This document shows, in pieces, positions 21,847 to 34,289 of a stretch of DNA of 64,000 bases; the stretch's first letter is position 1, and each line of letters starts with the position of its first letter. A program made the translations under genes and the position numbers. The DNA is from Stomoxys calcitrans (lineage: Eukaryota > Arthropoda > Insecta > Diptera > Muscidae): assembly GCF_963082655.1 (NCBI RefSeq), contig NC_081554.1, forward strand, positions 61,893,820 to 61,957,819. The letters are read 5' to 3'. The notes under the pieces were generated by a model. It made no database searches. It was not told the origin of the DNA and saw only the letters and a list, made by a program, of their open reading frames with translations.

Positions 21847-22079
21847 CTATTTGCTAAAAATTGCTTTCGTACTTCAGCCTCCTACATTCATATCCATCAT
21901 ACTACGACTGGCAATTGTTTATAATTGGCAATTATATTTAAGCATGTTCTTTTCAACGGAATTAGTTTTGCTCTGTTTATTGGAAATTATAATAAATTTT
22001 GCTTGTTTTAATTTTCTTAGGAATTTTGCAAAGACAGAGACATGGTAAAGATGTTTTGAAAGGCATAATTATTAAAATT

Positions 22080-23600
22080 ATTTATTTTTGTGATAATGTT
22101 TAGATAAACAGCTCTCTCGGCAGACTTTGGATGTTGCATAGGGTAATTTGTATACCATTTTTCTACTCTACTTTTAAATATTTTTCGTTTGATACCCATA
22201 TTGTCCCAATCGGTAAACATGTCCGTGCGGGTGGGTTTTGGGGGGGTGGGGAGGCCCCTCAGACACTAAGGGATACATTTTTATGTCACATTTGAGCTCT
22301 ACTTTTAAATACATTTGATACCCATATTGCCCACAGCGGTGAAAGAGTCCTGTTGGGGTGGGGGACCCCCCCAAACACTTTGGGCGAAATTTGTATAGCA
22401 AGTTCGTACTCTACTCTTAAATACCTTTCATTTGATACCCATATTGTCCCAATCGGTACCCATGTCCGTCTGGGTGGGTTTTGGGATGGGGCGTCCCCCC
22501 AAGTTATTTGACCCAAAAAACTTGTATTGATTTCATATTTTTGTGGTACCATAAGGTGGCATACAAAATTTAAATAGGTGCTAGCATCTCCGAGATCTGG
22601 CGTTTTTGAAAATTGAGATATAGAGGAGGGTCCTCCCCCCTTCGGATATCAAAAATGTGTCTCAGACACCAAGGAAAAATTTTTATGTCATATTTGTACT
22701 CTACTTTTAAATACCTTTCATTTGATACCCATATTGCCCTAAGCGGTGAAAAAGTTCTCTTGGGTTTTTTTTTTGGGGTGGGGGACCCCCCCCAAACACT
22801 TTGGGCGAAATTTGTATACCATATTTCTACTCTATTCTTAAATACCTTTCGTTTTATACCCATATTATCCCAATCGGTAACCATGTCCGTGCGGGTGGGT
22901 TTTGGGGGGGTGTTGGGGAGGCCCCTCAGACACAAAGAAAAAATTTTTATGCCATATTTGTACTCTACTTTTAAATACCTTTCATTTGATACCCATATTG
23001 CCACAGCGGTGAAAGAGTCCTGTTGGGGTTTTTTTGGGGTGGGGGACCCCCCCAAACACTTTGGGCGAAATTTGTATACCATGTTTCTACTCTACTTTTA
23101 AATACCTTTTGTTTGATACCCATATTATCCCAATCGGTACACATGTCCGTGCGAATGGGTTTTTGGGGGTGGGGAGGCCCCTCAGACACCAAGGGATACA
23201 TTTGTGCTCTACTTTTAAATACCTTTCATTTTATACCCATATGCCCACAGCGGTGAAAGAGTCCTTTTGGGGGGTTTTTTTGGGGTGGGGGACCCCCCCC
23301 AAACACTTTGGGCGAAATTTGTATAGCAAGTTCGTACTCTACTCTTAAATACCTTTCATTTGATACCCATATTGTCCCAATCAGTAAAAATGTCCGTCTG
23401 GGTGGGTTTTGGGATGGGGCGTCCCCCAGGTTATATGACCCAAAAATTTTGTATCGATTTCATATTTTTGGGGTACCATAACGGGACATACAAAATTTCG
23501 CTTAAATCGGTGCTTGCATCTCCGAGATCTGGCGTTTTTGAAAATTGAGGTATGGGGGAGGGTCCGCCTCCCTCCCCCCCAAAATTCGTTTTCTAATCTA
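22080..23600 (+). repeat. GC-richer tandem array element, TTTGATACCC subtype
   Basis: Units repeat CTACTCTTAAATACCTTTCAT, TTGATACCCATATTGTCCCA, ATCGGTAAACATGTCCGT and GGGTGGGTTTTGGG, about nine times. The end is a CCGAGATCTGGCGTTTTTGA block followed by GGGGGAGGGTCCGCC, the conserved closing module of this family. Alternating long and short units suggest a dimeric higher-order repeat. Confidence 0.7.
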
Positions 23601-25345
23601 AAATAACTTTCATTTGAGCCACATATTGGTATGGTCGAAAAATGTTTACCCTTTGGGGAGTGTTTTGGGGAAGCGTTGATGCCTTAAATACATGGTCCTA
23701 CGTTTGGATATGAAATTCGTATTCTTCCCTCAAATACCTCTATTTGAGCCCCAGTAAAAATTGCTGTTTGTGGGGTATTTTGGGAAAGGGGGTAAACCCT
23801 TAGAAAATTGGTCCCAAAAGTGGGTATCAGTTCTTGCTCTACTCCCAAATACCTTTAATTTTCGCTCCACATTGACATGGTCGGTAAATATGCCCGATTT
23901 AGGGGTGTTTTGGGGATTGGGGTGGTCCCCCAAATACTAAGCCCGAAAAATATATCAGCAACGTGCTCTATTCTCATATAATTATACAATATATTGGGTT
24001 GCCCAAAAAGTAATTGCGCATTTTTTAAAAGAAAGTAAATGCATTTTTAATAAAACTTAGAATGAACTTTAATCAAATATACTTTTTTTTTGTCAACGCC
24101 GACTATATGAAAAATCCGCAATTACTTTTTGGGCAACCCAATATCATTCATTTGAACCCTATTTTGCCATTGGCCTCAAAATTTGATATCAAATTCGTTT
24201 TTTTAATCTCATTTAAACTCCTTATTGCAAAAGTCACCAAATATGTCCGGTTTGGGGTATTGGCCCTAAAAACTATTTAGTTCCACTCTTTGTAAGACCC
24301 AAATTGTCTTGGTGAGCAAATACGTCCTATTTGGGGGTTTGTTATGGTGGTGCGACATCCCCCAGATAGTTGGTCCCTAATGTTGATATCAGATACTTGG
24401 TCTACTCCCAAATACCTTTAATTTGAGCCCAATATTTCCATAGTCGGCAAACATGACCGGCTTGGGGGGTGTTTTTGGGGATGGGTGGCCACTCAGTGAG
24501 TTGGGCTTGAAAATATATATCGGATTTGTGTTCTACTCTAAAAACCCTCGTATTTGAGCCTCATATAGCAATAGTCAGCAAATACTTCCTATTTGGGTGG
24601 TGTGTGGGTGTGGGGTGGCCCCATAGACACCGTTCCCGAATATTGATATCAGATTCGTGCTGTACTTCCAAAGACCTTTCATTTGAGCCCCATATTGCTA
24701 TGGTCGTAAAATTTGTGCCCTTTGGGGGATGTTTTTGGGGAGAGGCGGCCCCCCAACACTTGGTCCCATATTTGGATATCAGATTCGTATTCTACACTCA
24801 AGCACACTCAAGCACCTTTTATTTAAGCCCCATATTCCCATGGTCAGTAATTAAGTTCTGTTTGGGGGGTGTTTTTGGGGAAGGGGCGGACCACCAGAAA
24901 CTTGGTCCCACATTTGGATATTAGATTCGAATTCTACTCGCATATACCTTTCATTTGAGTCCCATATTGTCATGGTCGGTAAAAATGTCCAATTTAGGCG
25001 TGTTTTGGGCATTGGGGTGGTCCCCCTAACACTTGGTCCGACAATTAGATATCAGATACGTTTTCTTATTCTAAATACCTTTCATTTGAGTCCCATATTG
25101 TCGTGATTGGTCTAAATATATGTTTTTGGGTAGGTTTTAGGGTGGGGCGGCTCCCTTGGTACCCCATCCGAAATTTGGATACCAAATTTTTATTTTTAAG
25201 GTATTATATGAGAGCACGCAAAGTTTCGCTTAAATCGCACCACCCATCTCCGAGATCTGGCGTTTCTGAAAATAAGGGGGAGGGTCCACTCCCCCTTCAA
25301 ATTTGAAAATAATGTAGTACCCTATTTTCACCACGGGATCATTAT
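23585..25345 (+). repeat. GC-richer tandem array element, ATTTGAGCCCC subtype
   Basis: This second array directly abuts the previous one. Its units match those at 9693-12450 in order and sequence (for example ATGGTCGGTAAATATGCCCGA and GGGGATTGGGGTGGTCCCCC). It closes with the CTCCGAGATCTGGCGTTTCTGA module and GTAGTACCCTATTTTCACCACGG. A short TIR element is inserted at 23994-24141. Confidence 0.72.
23994..24141. mobile_element. TIR element (mariner-like MITE), copy 4, internally deleted
   Basis: Only 148 bp: both TIRs are intact (TTGGGTTGCCCAAAAAGTAA and complement) and TA duplications lie at 23992-23993 and 24142-24143. The middle 85-90 bp present in copies 3 and 5 is missing. It is inserted in the GC-richer array rather than in a mini-me. 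Confidence 0.88.
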
Positions 25346-25998
25346 GCTCATTGTTTCAAATTTCAACGCAATCGGTTTAGAAATAATGCTTTTATGGACT
25401 TCAGACCCTTTATTTGGAGATCGGTCTATATTGCAGCTATATCTGAATATAGTGAGATCTGAACCATATTTGGGACCTCACAGTTTCAAATTTAAGCGAA
25501 ATAGGTTAAAAAAATAAAGTTTTTATGGGCTTCATACCCTTTATGGGCAGATCGGTATATATATCAGCTATATCTTAATATAGTGCGATCTGAACCATAT
25601 TTGGGACCTATATTGGGAGGCCCTAAACTACTCACAGTTTCAAATTTCAACGAAATCGGTTAAAAAATAAAGCTTTTATGGGCTTCAGAGCCTTTATCTG
25701 AAGATCAGTCTATATGGCAGCTATATCCAAATATGATTCGATTTGGCCCGTTCAAGAACTTAACCAGCGTGCGTCAAAAATACGTATCTGTGCCAAATTT
25801 CAGCTCAATATCTCAAGTTTTGAAGCTAGTAGAGTGATTACAACAGACGGACGGACAGACACAGGGACATCGTTAAATCGTCTTAGAATTTTACGACCAT
25901 CCGAAATATATGTACTTTGTGATATTTCGATGTGTTGCAAACGGAATGACTAAATGAATATACCCCCTATCCTACAGTGGTGGGTGTAAAAGGCTAAC
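25346..25998 (-). mobile_element. Inverted mini-me-type element, C-subtype array
   Basis: Read on the minus strand, the head is at 25998-25845 (TTTTACACCCACCACTGTAGG, CATTCCGTTTGCAACACAT and a degenerate GTCY run). Upstream are three units with CAGTTTCAAATTTCAACGA and GCTTTTATGGGCTTCA. It meets the closing module of the preceding array at about 25345. Confidence 0.65.
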
Positions 25999-26039
25999 TT
26001 ATTTGAACTAATTTTTTTATTTATTTTATGCGAAATTTT

Positions 26040-27640
26040 TTTCTCGAGTGTAGGTAGGTTAAGTTCGAAGATGGGCTATATTGGCCTATATCTTGATATA
26101 GCTGCCAGACAAACCGATTTGGCACAATGGTTTGCGTTAATATCCTCAGTGTGCGTGTTAAATACGGGTAGGATTGGACGATTTTTGGATCTATCCCCAT
26201 ATAGACCGATCTCCCGATTGAATGTCTCTCACCCATTAATAGAGTATTTATAATACTTCCATATACATGCCTTATGTATGGACCTTCCGATGTATGGTCT
26301 TGAACCCATATAAGACTCTTTTATTACCAGATTTTGTTGACATTTTGAACAGTGAATTTTTGATCAGCGTTAAAATCTAAGACGATCTAGACATGTCCGT
26401 CCGTCTGTCTGATGAAATCACGCTACAGTCTATAAAAATAGAGGTATTGAGCTGAAACTTTGCACAGATTCTTTTTTTACCCATAAGCAGGCTAAGTTCA
26501 AAGATGGGTTATATCTTGATATAGTCACCGTATAGACCGATCCGCCGACAATAGCTGCCATATAGACCGATCTCTCGATTTAAGGTTTTGGGCCCATAAA
26601 AGGCGCATTTATTGTCCGATGGTGCCGAAATTTGGGACAGTGAGTTGTGTTAGGCTCTTCAACAACTTTCTGCAATTTAGCTCAGATCGGTTCAGATTTG
26701 GATATAGCTGCCATATAGACCGATATCACGATTTTATGTCTTGGGTCCACAAAAGGCTAATTTATTGTCCGATTTTGAAAAAATTTGGGACAGTGAGTTG
26801 TGTTAGGCCTTTCGACATTCTTCTTCAATTTGGCTCAGATCGGTCCAGATTTGGATATAGCTGCCATATAGACCGATCTCTCGGTTTAAGGTTTTGGGCT
26901 CATAAAAGGCCCATTTATTGTCCGATTTCGCCGAAATTTGGGACAGTGGGTTGTGTTAGGCCCTTCGACATCCTTCTTCAATTTGGCTCAGATCGGTCCA
27001 GATTTGGATATAGCTGCCATATGGACCTATCTCTCGGTTTAAGGTTTTGGGCTCATAAAAGGACCATTTATTGTCCGATTTCGCCGAAATTTGGGACAGT
27101 GAGTTGTGTTAGGCTCTTCAACAACTTTCTGTTATTTGGCTCAGGTCGGTTCAGATTTGGATATAGCTGCCATATAGACCGATATCTCGATTTTATGTCT
27201 TGGGCCCATAAAGGCGCATTTATTATGCGATTTCACTGAAATTTTACACAGTGAGTTGTGTTAGGCTCTTCGACATTTTTCTGCAACTTGGCCTAAATCG
27301 GTCCAGATTTGAATGTAACTGCCATATAGACCGATATCTCGATTGAAAGTCTTGGCCCCATAAAAGGCGCATTTATAATTCGATTTCACTGAAATTTGAG
27401 ACAGTGACTTATGTTAGGCTTTTCGACATCCGTGTCGTTTTATTTTCAGATATATCTACTAAAAAGATCAATTTTTTGCTATACATAATTGAACAATGAC
27501 TTGTACTTATTAGTATTTGGTCCAAATCGGAACATATTTCGATATAGCTGTTATTGACGAAAGATGGTTTACTTTGGACACCGAGGTTTTGGTATCCAAA
27601 GTTCGGCCCGGCCGAACTTAACGCCTTTTTACTTTTACAT
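26040..27640 (+). mobile_element. Mini-me-type element with B-type 153-bp units
   Basis: A partial head lies at 26362-26500 (CTAAGACGATCTAGACATG and a GTCY run). B units follow, in which the GATATAGCTGCC core starts at 26701, 26854, 27007 and 27160, exactly 153 bp apart. The tail at 27585-27640 carries the hairpin TTCGGCCCGGCCGAA and CTTTTTACTT. An open frame of 206 codons (26619-27239) runs through the units only because 153 is a multiple of three. Confidence 0.78.
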
Positions 27641-28189
27641 GTTTTTATTTGTTCAGTTTTCATTAGAAATAATTAAATTTAAAAATCTCTACTTAAACTA
27701 ATGTTGCATTTTTTTTTGTATTTATATATATTTCTTGTACAATATTTCTGGTGCCTTTAATTCATTATAGTTTAAAATTCTATTTATGGAATAGGAAATA
27801 CGTACACGAAAAGTGAGTAATAATTCTTGCATTCATGCTTTTTTTTAAAAAAAAATCTGCCATAAACCACTTTTAGATCATTCCTTATATATGATGGTCT
27901 ATTTCTGGCTTTTCTCAAATGAATGGCTATTCATTTTTTTTTTCTTCAATATATGCAAAGATAATTCTGAATCATTGCAATGGATGATGTGTTAAAAAAT
28001 CTCTGCAATAAGGAAATAAATTTACTTTTAAGTTATTGAAAATATATTTTTTTTGTTTGTTCAACTTATGGTGGGAAAGAGAAAATTATTGAGGATACTT
28101 GTTAAGTTGAATCTATTTAAACCACATGTGGAATAGATGTTTGGTAAATCATGGGAAACTTAAGATCTGAAGAGAGTAATATATAGAAC
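27641..28189. other. AT-rich interval without recognised content
   Basis: No gene, repeat family or structured element recognised. Homopolymer A and T runs are frequent. Confidence 0.4.
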
Positions 28190-29345
28190 ACTAGCCGAAC
28201 CGGGCCCGCTCAGCCACGCCTTCTTTAACTCTCTAATATGTTATTAGGTTGGGGACACTTCGACCTGAATGCGGATATCGAATTCGTGCCATTGTCGCCT
28301 ATGACGCTGAACGCGTTCGAATCCTCGCGAGAAGTGGTGGTTATCCCCTCTTAATATTGGCGACATTTGCGAGGTACAATGGCATGCATGGCCATTTAAA
28401 AAATGTTCCCCAAAGAGGTGTCGCACTGCGGAACGACGTTCGGACTCGGCTATAGAAAAAGGTCCCTTATCATTGAGTTTAGACTTGAGTCGAAAATCAC
28501 TCATTGATGTGTGAGAATTTGCTCATTCTCGGTTCCTGGTGGTAATGTTCTTCCTTGGGGTACTGTTCTCATTAGGGGAGGGATGGCACCTCAGACATTT
28601 CGACTCAAATACGGATATCAAATTCGTGCTGCGCTTCCAAATCCCTTTAATTTGAGCCCCATATTGCCATGGCCGGTAAATATTGGGTGGAGGGTACTTT
28701 TGGGGCTGAGGCGGCCACCAGCACTTTGCACTGACAATAGATATCTTTATTCCCAACGGAAATGTTGTTCAGTTTAGGGGGTGCTTAAGGGCGTACCGCA
28801 AAACACTTGGCTCCAAAATTGGATGTCAAGTCCGTTTTCTACTCTCAAATATCTTTCATTTCAATCCCATATTGTCATAATGGGTCAAATAACCCATTTG
28901 TCGCATCCTTAGCAGGAAAAGCGCCACCTTGACTTGAACGGAAATTTTAATGTCATATTCATAATCTACTCCCAAATACCTTTCATTTGAGTCTCATGTA
29001 GCCATGGTCGGCTAATATGCCCATTTGGGGGTATTTTAATGCCATATTCGTATTCTACTCTCCAACACCTTTCATTTGATACCTATATTGTCCCGATCGG
29101 TCCACATTTAATTTGGGTTGTGTATTTGCCATAAGGGGGAGGGTCTGTCCCCCTTCATATATCGAAAATTTATATAGCCTATGTTTCCTTCCAGACCGAC
29201 CTACACAATATGCGAACATTTCGAGAAAATCGGTTCTGACGTTTTTCAGCCTGTACGGAATAAACAAACCGAGTCCCATAAATCCGTGATTGGCTAATGC
29301 GCACATTTTGCGCATTTTTGTGGGGGTAAGGTGACCCCCATGCCA
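28190..29345 (+). repeat. GC-richer array element with a nested SINE
   Basis: It begins with the family start CTAGCCGAACCGGGCCCGCTC at about 28192, and units resume at 28590 (TTTAATTTGAGCCCCATATTG). It ends with the GGGGGAGGGTCTGTCCCCCTT closing module and AAACAAACCGAGTCCCATAAA. A SINE fragment sits at 28300-28530. Confidence 0.68.
28300..28530 (+). mobile_element. SINE fragment lacking the A-box half
   Basis: It starts in the tRNA-like head (CCTATGACGCTGAACGCG, GTTCGAATCCTCGCGAGA). It runs through GCGACATTTGCGAGGTACAA, GGTGTCGCACTGCGG and CTCGGCTATAGAAAAAGGTC to GATGTGTGAGAATTTGCTC. Several small indels mark it as older than 7444-7745. Confidence 0.72.
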
Positions 29346-29349
29346 CTAT

Positions 29350-30290
29350 GCCACTAAAATCTAAAAAGAGAATTTTAAGTTAGGAATTCTGTGCTACAAA
29401 ATCCTTAATTGTCTTCAATACCACTCCCCTAAGTTGGTTCATGTCTGGTATTGTGTCTCCACCTAAGTGAAATGCTCCAACGTCTTATCATCTTCCCCGC
29501 ATGCCCCACACATGGTATCACTTTCCGCACCAATTTTACATAAGTGAGCTCGTAGTCCTATGTGTACTGACCTCCTTCTTGCTTCCTTTCAGTAACAGCC
29601 TCGTCTTCTCACGATCTGGATACCCTTATAGGATTTTCGCCGTCCTACCGACTGTTTCGCTGTTCCATAATGTTGCATGCGCATTCGTCGCCCACTCCCT
29701 TAACTCGGACTGCGTCGACCCGAAAGGCTTCGGTTAATCAAGCTTATTGACTGTAGTCCTCTGGTCTTCACTGCCAAACCGTCTGCACTTTCATTTTCCC
29801 TTACTCCGTTATGGCCCGGTACCCAAACGATGCGGATTTTCAGAAAAGGCGTTAATCTCCTTCTTGCACTGTAAGACTGTTCGTGACCTTTCCGTCCTGG
29901 TTGTTATTGCCCTTATGGCAATTTTACTGTCGGTAAAGATGTTCACACTTAATGTTCTCGCATTAGCACCACACCACTTCACGTATTCCGTGATTGCCCG
30001 GATCTCCGCCTGCAGGACCGTATTAAGGTCAGGCAGTCTAAAACAGATCTCAGTCCCTGAGTTCTCAATGTAGACCCCCACTCTGCTTTGATCCATTCGT
30101 GTAACATGATCTCCAGATGGTAATACTTGGGTTCCGTCAATCCAAGACTGTGCCGATGGCAGCAGTGCCTCGCACTCGACTTCAAGGTTCAAATCAGGTA
30201 TCTGATCGTAGACCTCTTCCCTTTCTTCCAGGCTTCATATCGTCGCCTCGATAATACCGCGATGGTATAATCGAAGAGACAATAGGAAAC
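29350..30290 (-). mobile_element. RNase-H-bearing LINE fragment, copy 1
   Basis: The minus strand encodes the family's IIEATI motif region, then VECEALLPSAQSWIDGTQVLP, an RNase H part (ITEYVKWCGANARTLSVNIF then TDSKIAIRAI) and EINAFSENPHR. The CGEDDKTLEHF terminal motif lies near 29475-29515. Its 3' tail (TTAGGAATTCTGTGC on plus, near 29380) matches the copy at 35740. No full-length frame survives. Confidence 0.72.
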
Positions 30291-30349
30291 CTGGAAGGAA
30301 GGGAAGGGGTTTTCGAGCGGATTGCTGAGATGAACCTTGAAGGTATCCG

Positions 30350-30505
30350 ATCGTAAGACCCTTACATAGCCTTCCTGAATATGGTGGAGATCGGGTTATA
30401 TTTAGATATAGCTGCTTTGGGTTCATAAATGATTCATATTTAATCGTATTATGCCGAAAGGTGGTGGGTATCCAAAGTTCGGCCCAGCCGAACTTGTTAC
30501 TTCTC
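30350..30505 (+). mobile_element. Mini-me tail fragment
   Basis: A single decayed unit (GGGTTATATTTAGATATAGCT) is followed by the tail (GGTGGTGGGTATCCAAAG, hairpin TTCGGCCCAGCCGAA, TTACTTCTC). Head absent. Confidence 0.6.
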
Positions 30506-30599
30506 ATTTGCCTTTGATAGATAGGTGGTGGGAAATTAACGATAGTATCGATACCAGCGATCTGGTTATTGGAAATATTCCTAGCAGGAATTATGGAAA

Positions 30600-30875
30600 A
30601 AACTGCAAAATTCAAATTTGCCCATGAACATTCCATTAAGGAACAGGGGCAAAATTCTCGCATATCACCGAGTGCTGTCCGATTCAAGTTTAAGTTGAAT
30701 GATAAGGGGCCTCCTTTTTATAGCTGAGTTCGAACGGTGTGTCGCACAAATGTCGCCGGTTTAAGGAGGGATAACCATAGCTGAAAAATTTTTTTTTCTG
30801 ATGTTCTCGCCGGGATTTGAACCGGGCGTTCAGCGTTATAGGCGGGCATGCTTACCTCAGATATATTTGGAATAA
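30600..30875 (-). mobile_element. SINE, near full length, reverse orientation
   Basis: From the plus strand: TTTGCCCATGAACATTCCATT, CCTCCTTTTTATAGCTGAG, TCTGATGTTCTCGCCGGGATT (altered B box) and GCGTTATAGGCGGGCATGCT. The middle has a deletion after GTGTGTCGCAC. The head ends at about 30865. Confidence 0.78.
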
Positions 30876-31329
30876 TCAGGCCCTTAATATTTGTAAGTCA
30901 AAAAGGAGTGTACTGCTAACCCTAGTCATCATCTTCTTCGCCAAGGTATCCGTGGCAGAGTTTCCTGCGTGTATACAACCCCTAACTTGGGATCCCGGAC
31001 ATTTCCCTAAATGCCTTTCTTAAGTTATCCGTGGTATCCGAGGTATCCTTGAAAATACCATTTCAAATTTCAACTAAATCTGGTAAAAACAGATATTCTA
31101 TGTTCCCAAGAAGTAAAATCTGAAGATCGGTCTATGTAGAAATTCCATGTTTACACGTTCACATTCTTTTGCGTCATCAGTGTCTCTGCGTCATACCGTG
31201 CACAAAAATAGGTAAGGCTAATACATATTAACATGTAGGATCTCACCGAAATTGGGAAAAATCAGACCTTCTGGGTCTCTAAAGTAAAATCAGGAGATGT
31301 ATGTTTGTGATTGCTATATGCTTCATTAT
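30876..31329. other. Interval without recognised gene
   Basis: It contains weak mini-me C-like fragments (TTTCAAATTTCAACTAAAT near 31060, GAAGATCGGTCTATGTAG near 31125) in otherwise unassigned sequence. Confidence 0.35.
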
Positions 31330-33090
31330 ACGCTTCACCATAGGAAGGGGGTATACTAATTTCGTCACTCTGTTTGTAACACCTCGAAATATGCATCTGA
31401 GACCCCATAAAGTATATATACTCTGGACCGTCATGTCATTTTAAGTCGATCTAGCCATGTCCGTCCGTCTGTCCTTTCGTCCGTCTGTCTGTCAAAAGCA
31501 CGCTTACTTTCGAAGCAGTAAAGCTATGCGCTTCAAATTTTGCACATATACTTTTTATTAGGGTAGGTCGGTTGGGATTGTAAATGGGCCAAATTCGTCC
31601 ATGTTTTGATATAGCTGCCATATAAACCGATCTTGGGTCTTGACTACTTGAGCCTCTAGAGGGCGCAATTCTCGTCCGATTTGACAGAAAGTTTTGGTAT
31701 CGTATCGTAGTGTTTTGGTATCACTTTTAATAACTGTGTTAAGTATGACTCAAATCGGTTCAGAATCTTGTATAGCTGTCATATAAACCGATCTTGGATC
31801 TTGTCTTCTTGAGCCGCGGGAGGGCGCAATTTTTATCCGATTTTGGCTGAAATTTTGCATGAGGTAATTGTTATGACTTCCAATAACTGTGCTAAGTATG
31901 GCGCAAATTGGTACATAACATGATATAGCTGCCATATAAACCGATCTTGGATTTTGACTTCTTGAGCCACTAGAGGGCGCAATTCCAACAACCTCCAACA
32001 ACTCCGCTAAGTATGGTTTAGATTGGTCCATGTTTTGATATAGCTGCCATATAAACCGATCTTGGGTCTTGACTTCTTGAGCCTCTAGAGGGCGCAATTC
32101 TCGTCCGATTTGACTGAAATTTTCCACGTGGCGTTTTGATATCACTTTCAACAACTGTGTTAAGTATGATTCAAATCGGTTCATAATCTGGTATAGCTGT
32201 TATATATACCGGTCCTGGATCTTGACTTCTTGAGCCAGTAGGGCGGGCAAAACTAATCCGATTTGGCTGAAATTTTGCATAAGGTATTTTGTTATGACTT
32301 CCAGTAACTGTACTAAGTATGGCGCAAATCGGTTCATAATCTGGTACAGCTGTCATATATACCGGTCCTGGATCTTGACTTCTTGAGCCAATAGAGCGCG
32401 CAATTCTAATCCGATTTGGGTGAAATTTTTGCATAAGGTCTTTTGTAATGACTTCCAGTAACTGCGCTAAGTATGGCGCAAATCGGTTCGTAATCTGGTA
32501 TAGCTGCTATATAAACCGATCTTGGATCTTGACTTCTTGAGCCAATAGAGCGCTCAATTCTAATCCGATTTGGCTGAAATTTTGCATGAGATGTTTTATT
32601 ATGACTTCCAGTAACTGTGCTAAGTATGGCGCAAATCGGTACATAACCTGATATAGCTGCCATATAAACCGATCTGAGATATTGACTTCTTGAGCCTCTA
32701 GAGGGCGCAATACCCATCCGACATGGCAGAAATTTTGTACAACGGCTTCTCTCATGACCTTCAACATGCGTGTCTAATATGGTCTTAATCGATCAATAGC
32801 TCGATACAGCTCCCATTTAAACCGATCTCCCGATTTTTCTTCTTGGGCCCCTACAAGGCGCAATTCTTATCCGAATGAACTGAAATATTTCACAATGACT
32901 TCTACAATGTTCGGCATTCATTTATCGTCCGAATCGGACTATAACTTAATATAGCTCCAATAGCATAACAGTTCTTCTTTGTTTGCCCGAAAAGAGATAC
33001 AGCGCATAGAACCCGACAAATGCGATCCATGGTGGAGGGTATATAAAGATTCGACCCGGCCAAACTTAGCACACTCTTACTTGTTTCGTC
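31330..33090 (+). mobile_element. Mini-me-type element with A-type units
   Basis: Head at 31330 (TTATACGCTTCACCATAGGAA, CACCTCGAAATATGC) and a GTCY run at 31460-31492. There are about eight A units with GATATAGCTGCCATATAAAC; core starts near 32037, 32191, 32344, 32498 and 32650 give spacings of 152-154 bp. The tail at 33030-33090 is TGGTGGAGGGTATATAAAG with a CGACCCGGCC hairpin remnant and CACTCTTACTTG. Confidence 0.8.
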
Positions 33091-34285
33091 CTGCTTTATC
33101 AATGTCTCTACAACCTAGTTTTGCCTGCGAATAGTGTTTGGTAAAGCAGTTTATGAATGTTTAAATTTTCAAGATTATGATGTTTATACTTCCCACCAAT
33201 ATGGCTGGCTTACCCAGCTGATATGTAAAATGTGTTTAGACAATACTTGATATTGGATATTTGAGTCTCAGCGTGGCTATTCTTATCCCCTTTTCGGTTT
33301 ATTTTGAATAATTTCTGTAGGAATAACTTCTGCGTTGCCTCTAGTTCAATGAAACTCCAAAGTGATTCGCGTATTCCCCGTCAACTTCAAACGATACACT
33401 GAATGCTTATTCCAACTCTTTTCAAAAGCCACACTCAGTTACAGGACAGAGTTTCAGGATTTCAATAATTCATGTCGCATAATTCTTATAAATCTACCTT
33501 ATTTTTTCCTTTGACGGTCTAAAGTCGTGTAATTAATCGCTAGGGTTTAATCTTCATGCTGAAAAAAAAAAATGTTTACATTTACATGACCTTGACATCT
33601 CGCCGCAATCGAAGCGCTTCGAAAGAAAACCAGAAATTCCCCAATGCAGATAACAAAAAAAACTTAAATTAACTGCCACTTTCAATTGAAATGGTGATGA
33701 TACATTCTGCTTTAGCACAATACCAACAGGGGTTATGTGCCTGTGCATGTGGATAATCATGATGAGGAACGGTATGCGAAGTACAGGTCCGGTTTTAAAT
33801 CCCAGTTTGCGTCTGCAACTCGTTGGGTGTGCGTTTAAACTGTGAATTAAGCCATTAACTAAACTAAGGTTTAAATTTAGCAACAAAAACACAGAGGACA
33901 TCAATTTTCCAACAGAAAGATCCATAAAAACCTGTGCGATTTATGGCCGAGAAGCGCTAAAAGAATTTTTACGCAAACCACACATCCCAAATATTGCGAA
34001 AAAAAATATAAACATGCATTCCTATTAACAAGAAACCAGCCCAGCCACAAAATATAAAAATCACATCAAAACGCATAATTAAAATGTGCAAACATTGAAA
34101 TGTGTAAAATATATCCGTTCAAGACCGAAACCAAAAAGAGATTTGAAATTCTGCCGTGTAAATGCATACGATTTGGCAAAAGAATGAACCAACACCATAT
34201 GCGGACGGACACTATGTGATAAACGATGTGTTTATGCGTTTAAATTGGCACAGTGTTTTCTGAGCAATCATGGCAGGCAACTAAC
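33091..34285. other. Repeat-poor interval with an unproven minus-strand frame
   Basis: No repeat family recognised. A 123-codon frame on the minus strand (33554-33925) begins MDLSVGKLMSSVFLLLNLNL, hydrophobic at its N-terminus, but matches no protein I recognise and has no supporting motif. It is reported as context rather than as a gene. Confidence 0.3.
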
Positions 34286-34289
34286 AATA

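Noticed and set aside
22613..23348. Gly/Val-rich frames of 75-160 codons on both strands
   Set aside because: Products of the GC-richer array units; they recur with every unit and change frame at indels.
31622..32717. Regularly spaced repeats resembling a CRISPR array
   Set aside because: Units are about 153 bp, diverged throughout, with no short conserved repeat plus unique spacers, and the DNA is eukaryotic.
33554..33925. 123-codon minus-strand frame with a hydrophobic start
   Set aside because: No recognisable domain, no splice or promoter support, and its length is within chance for this window.
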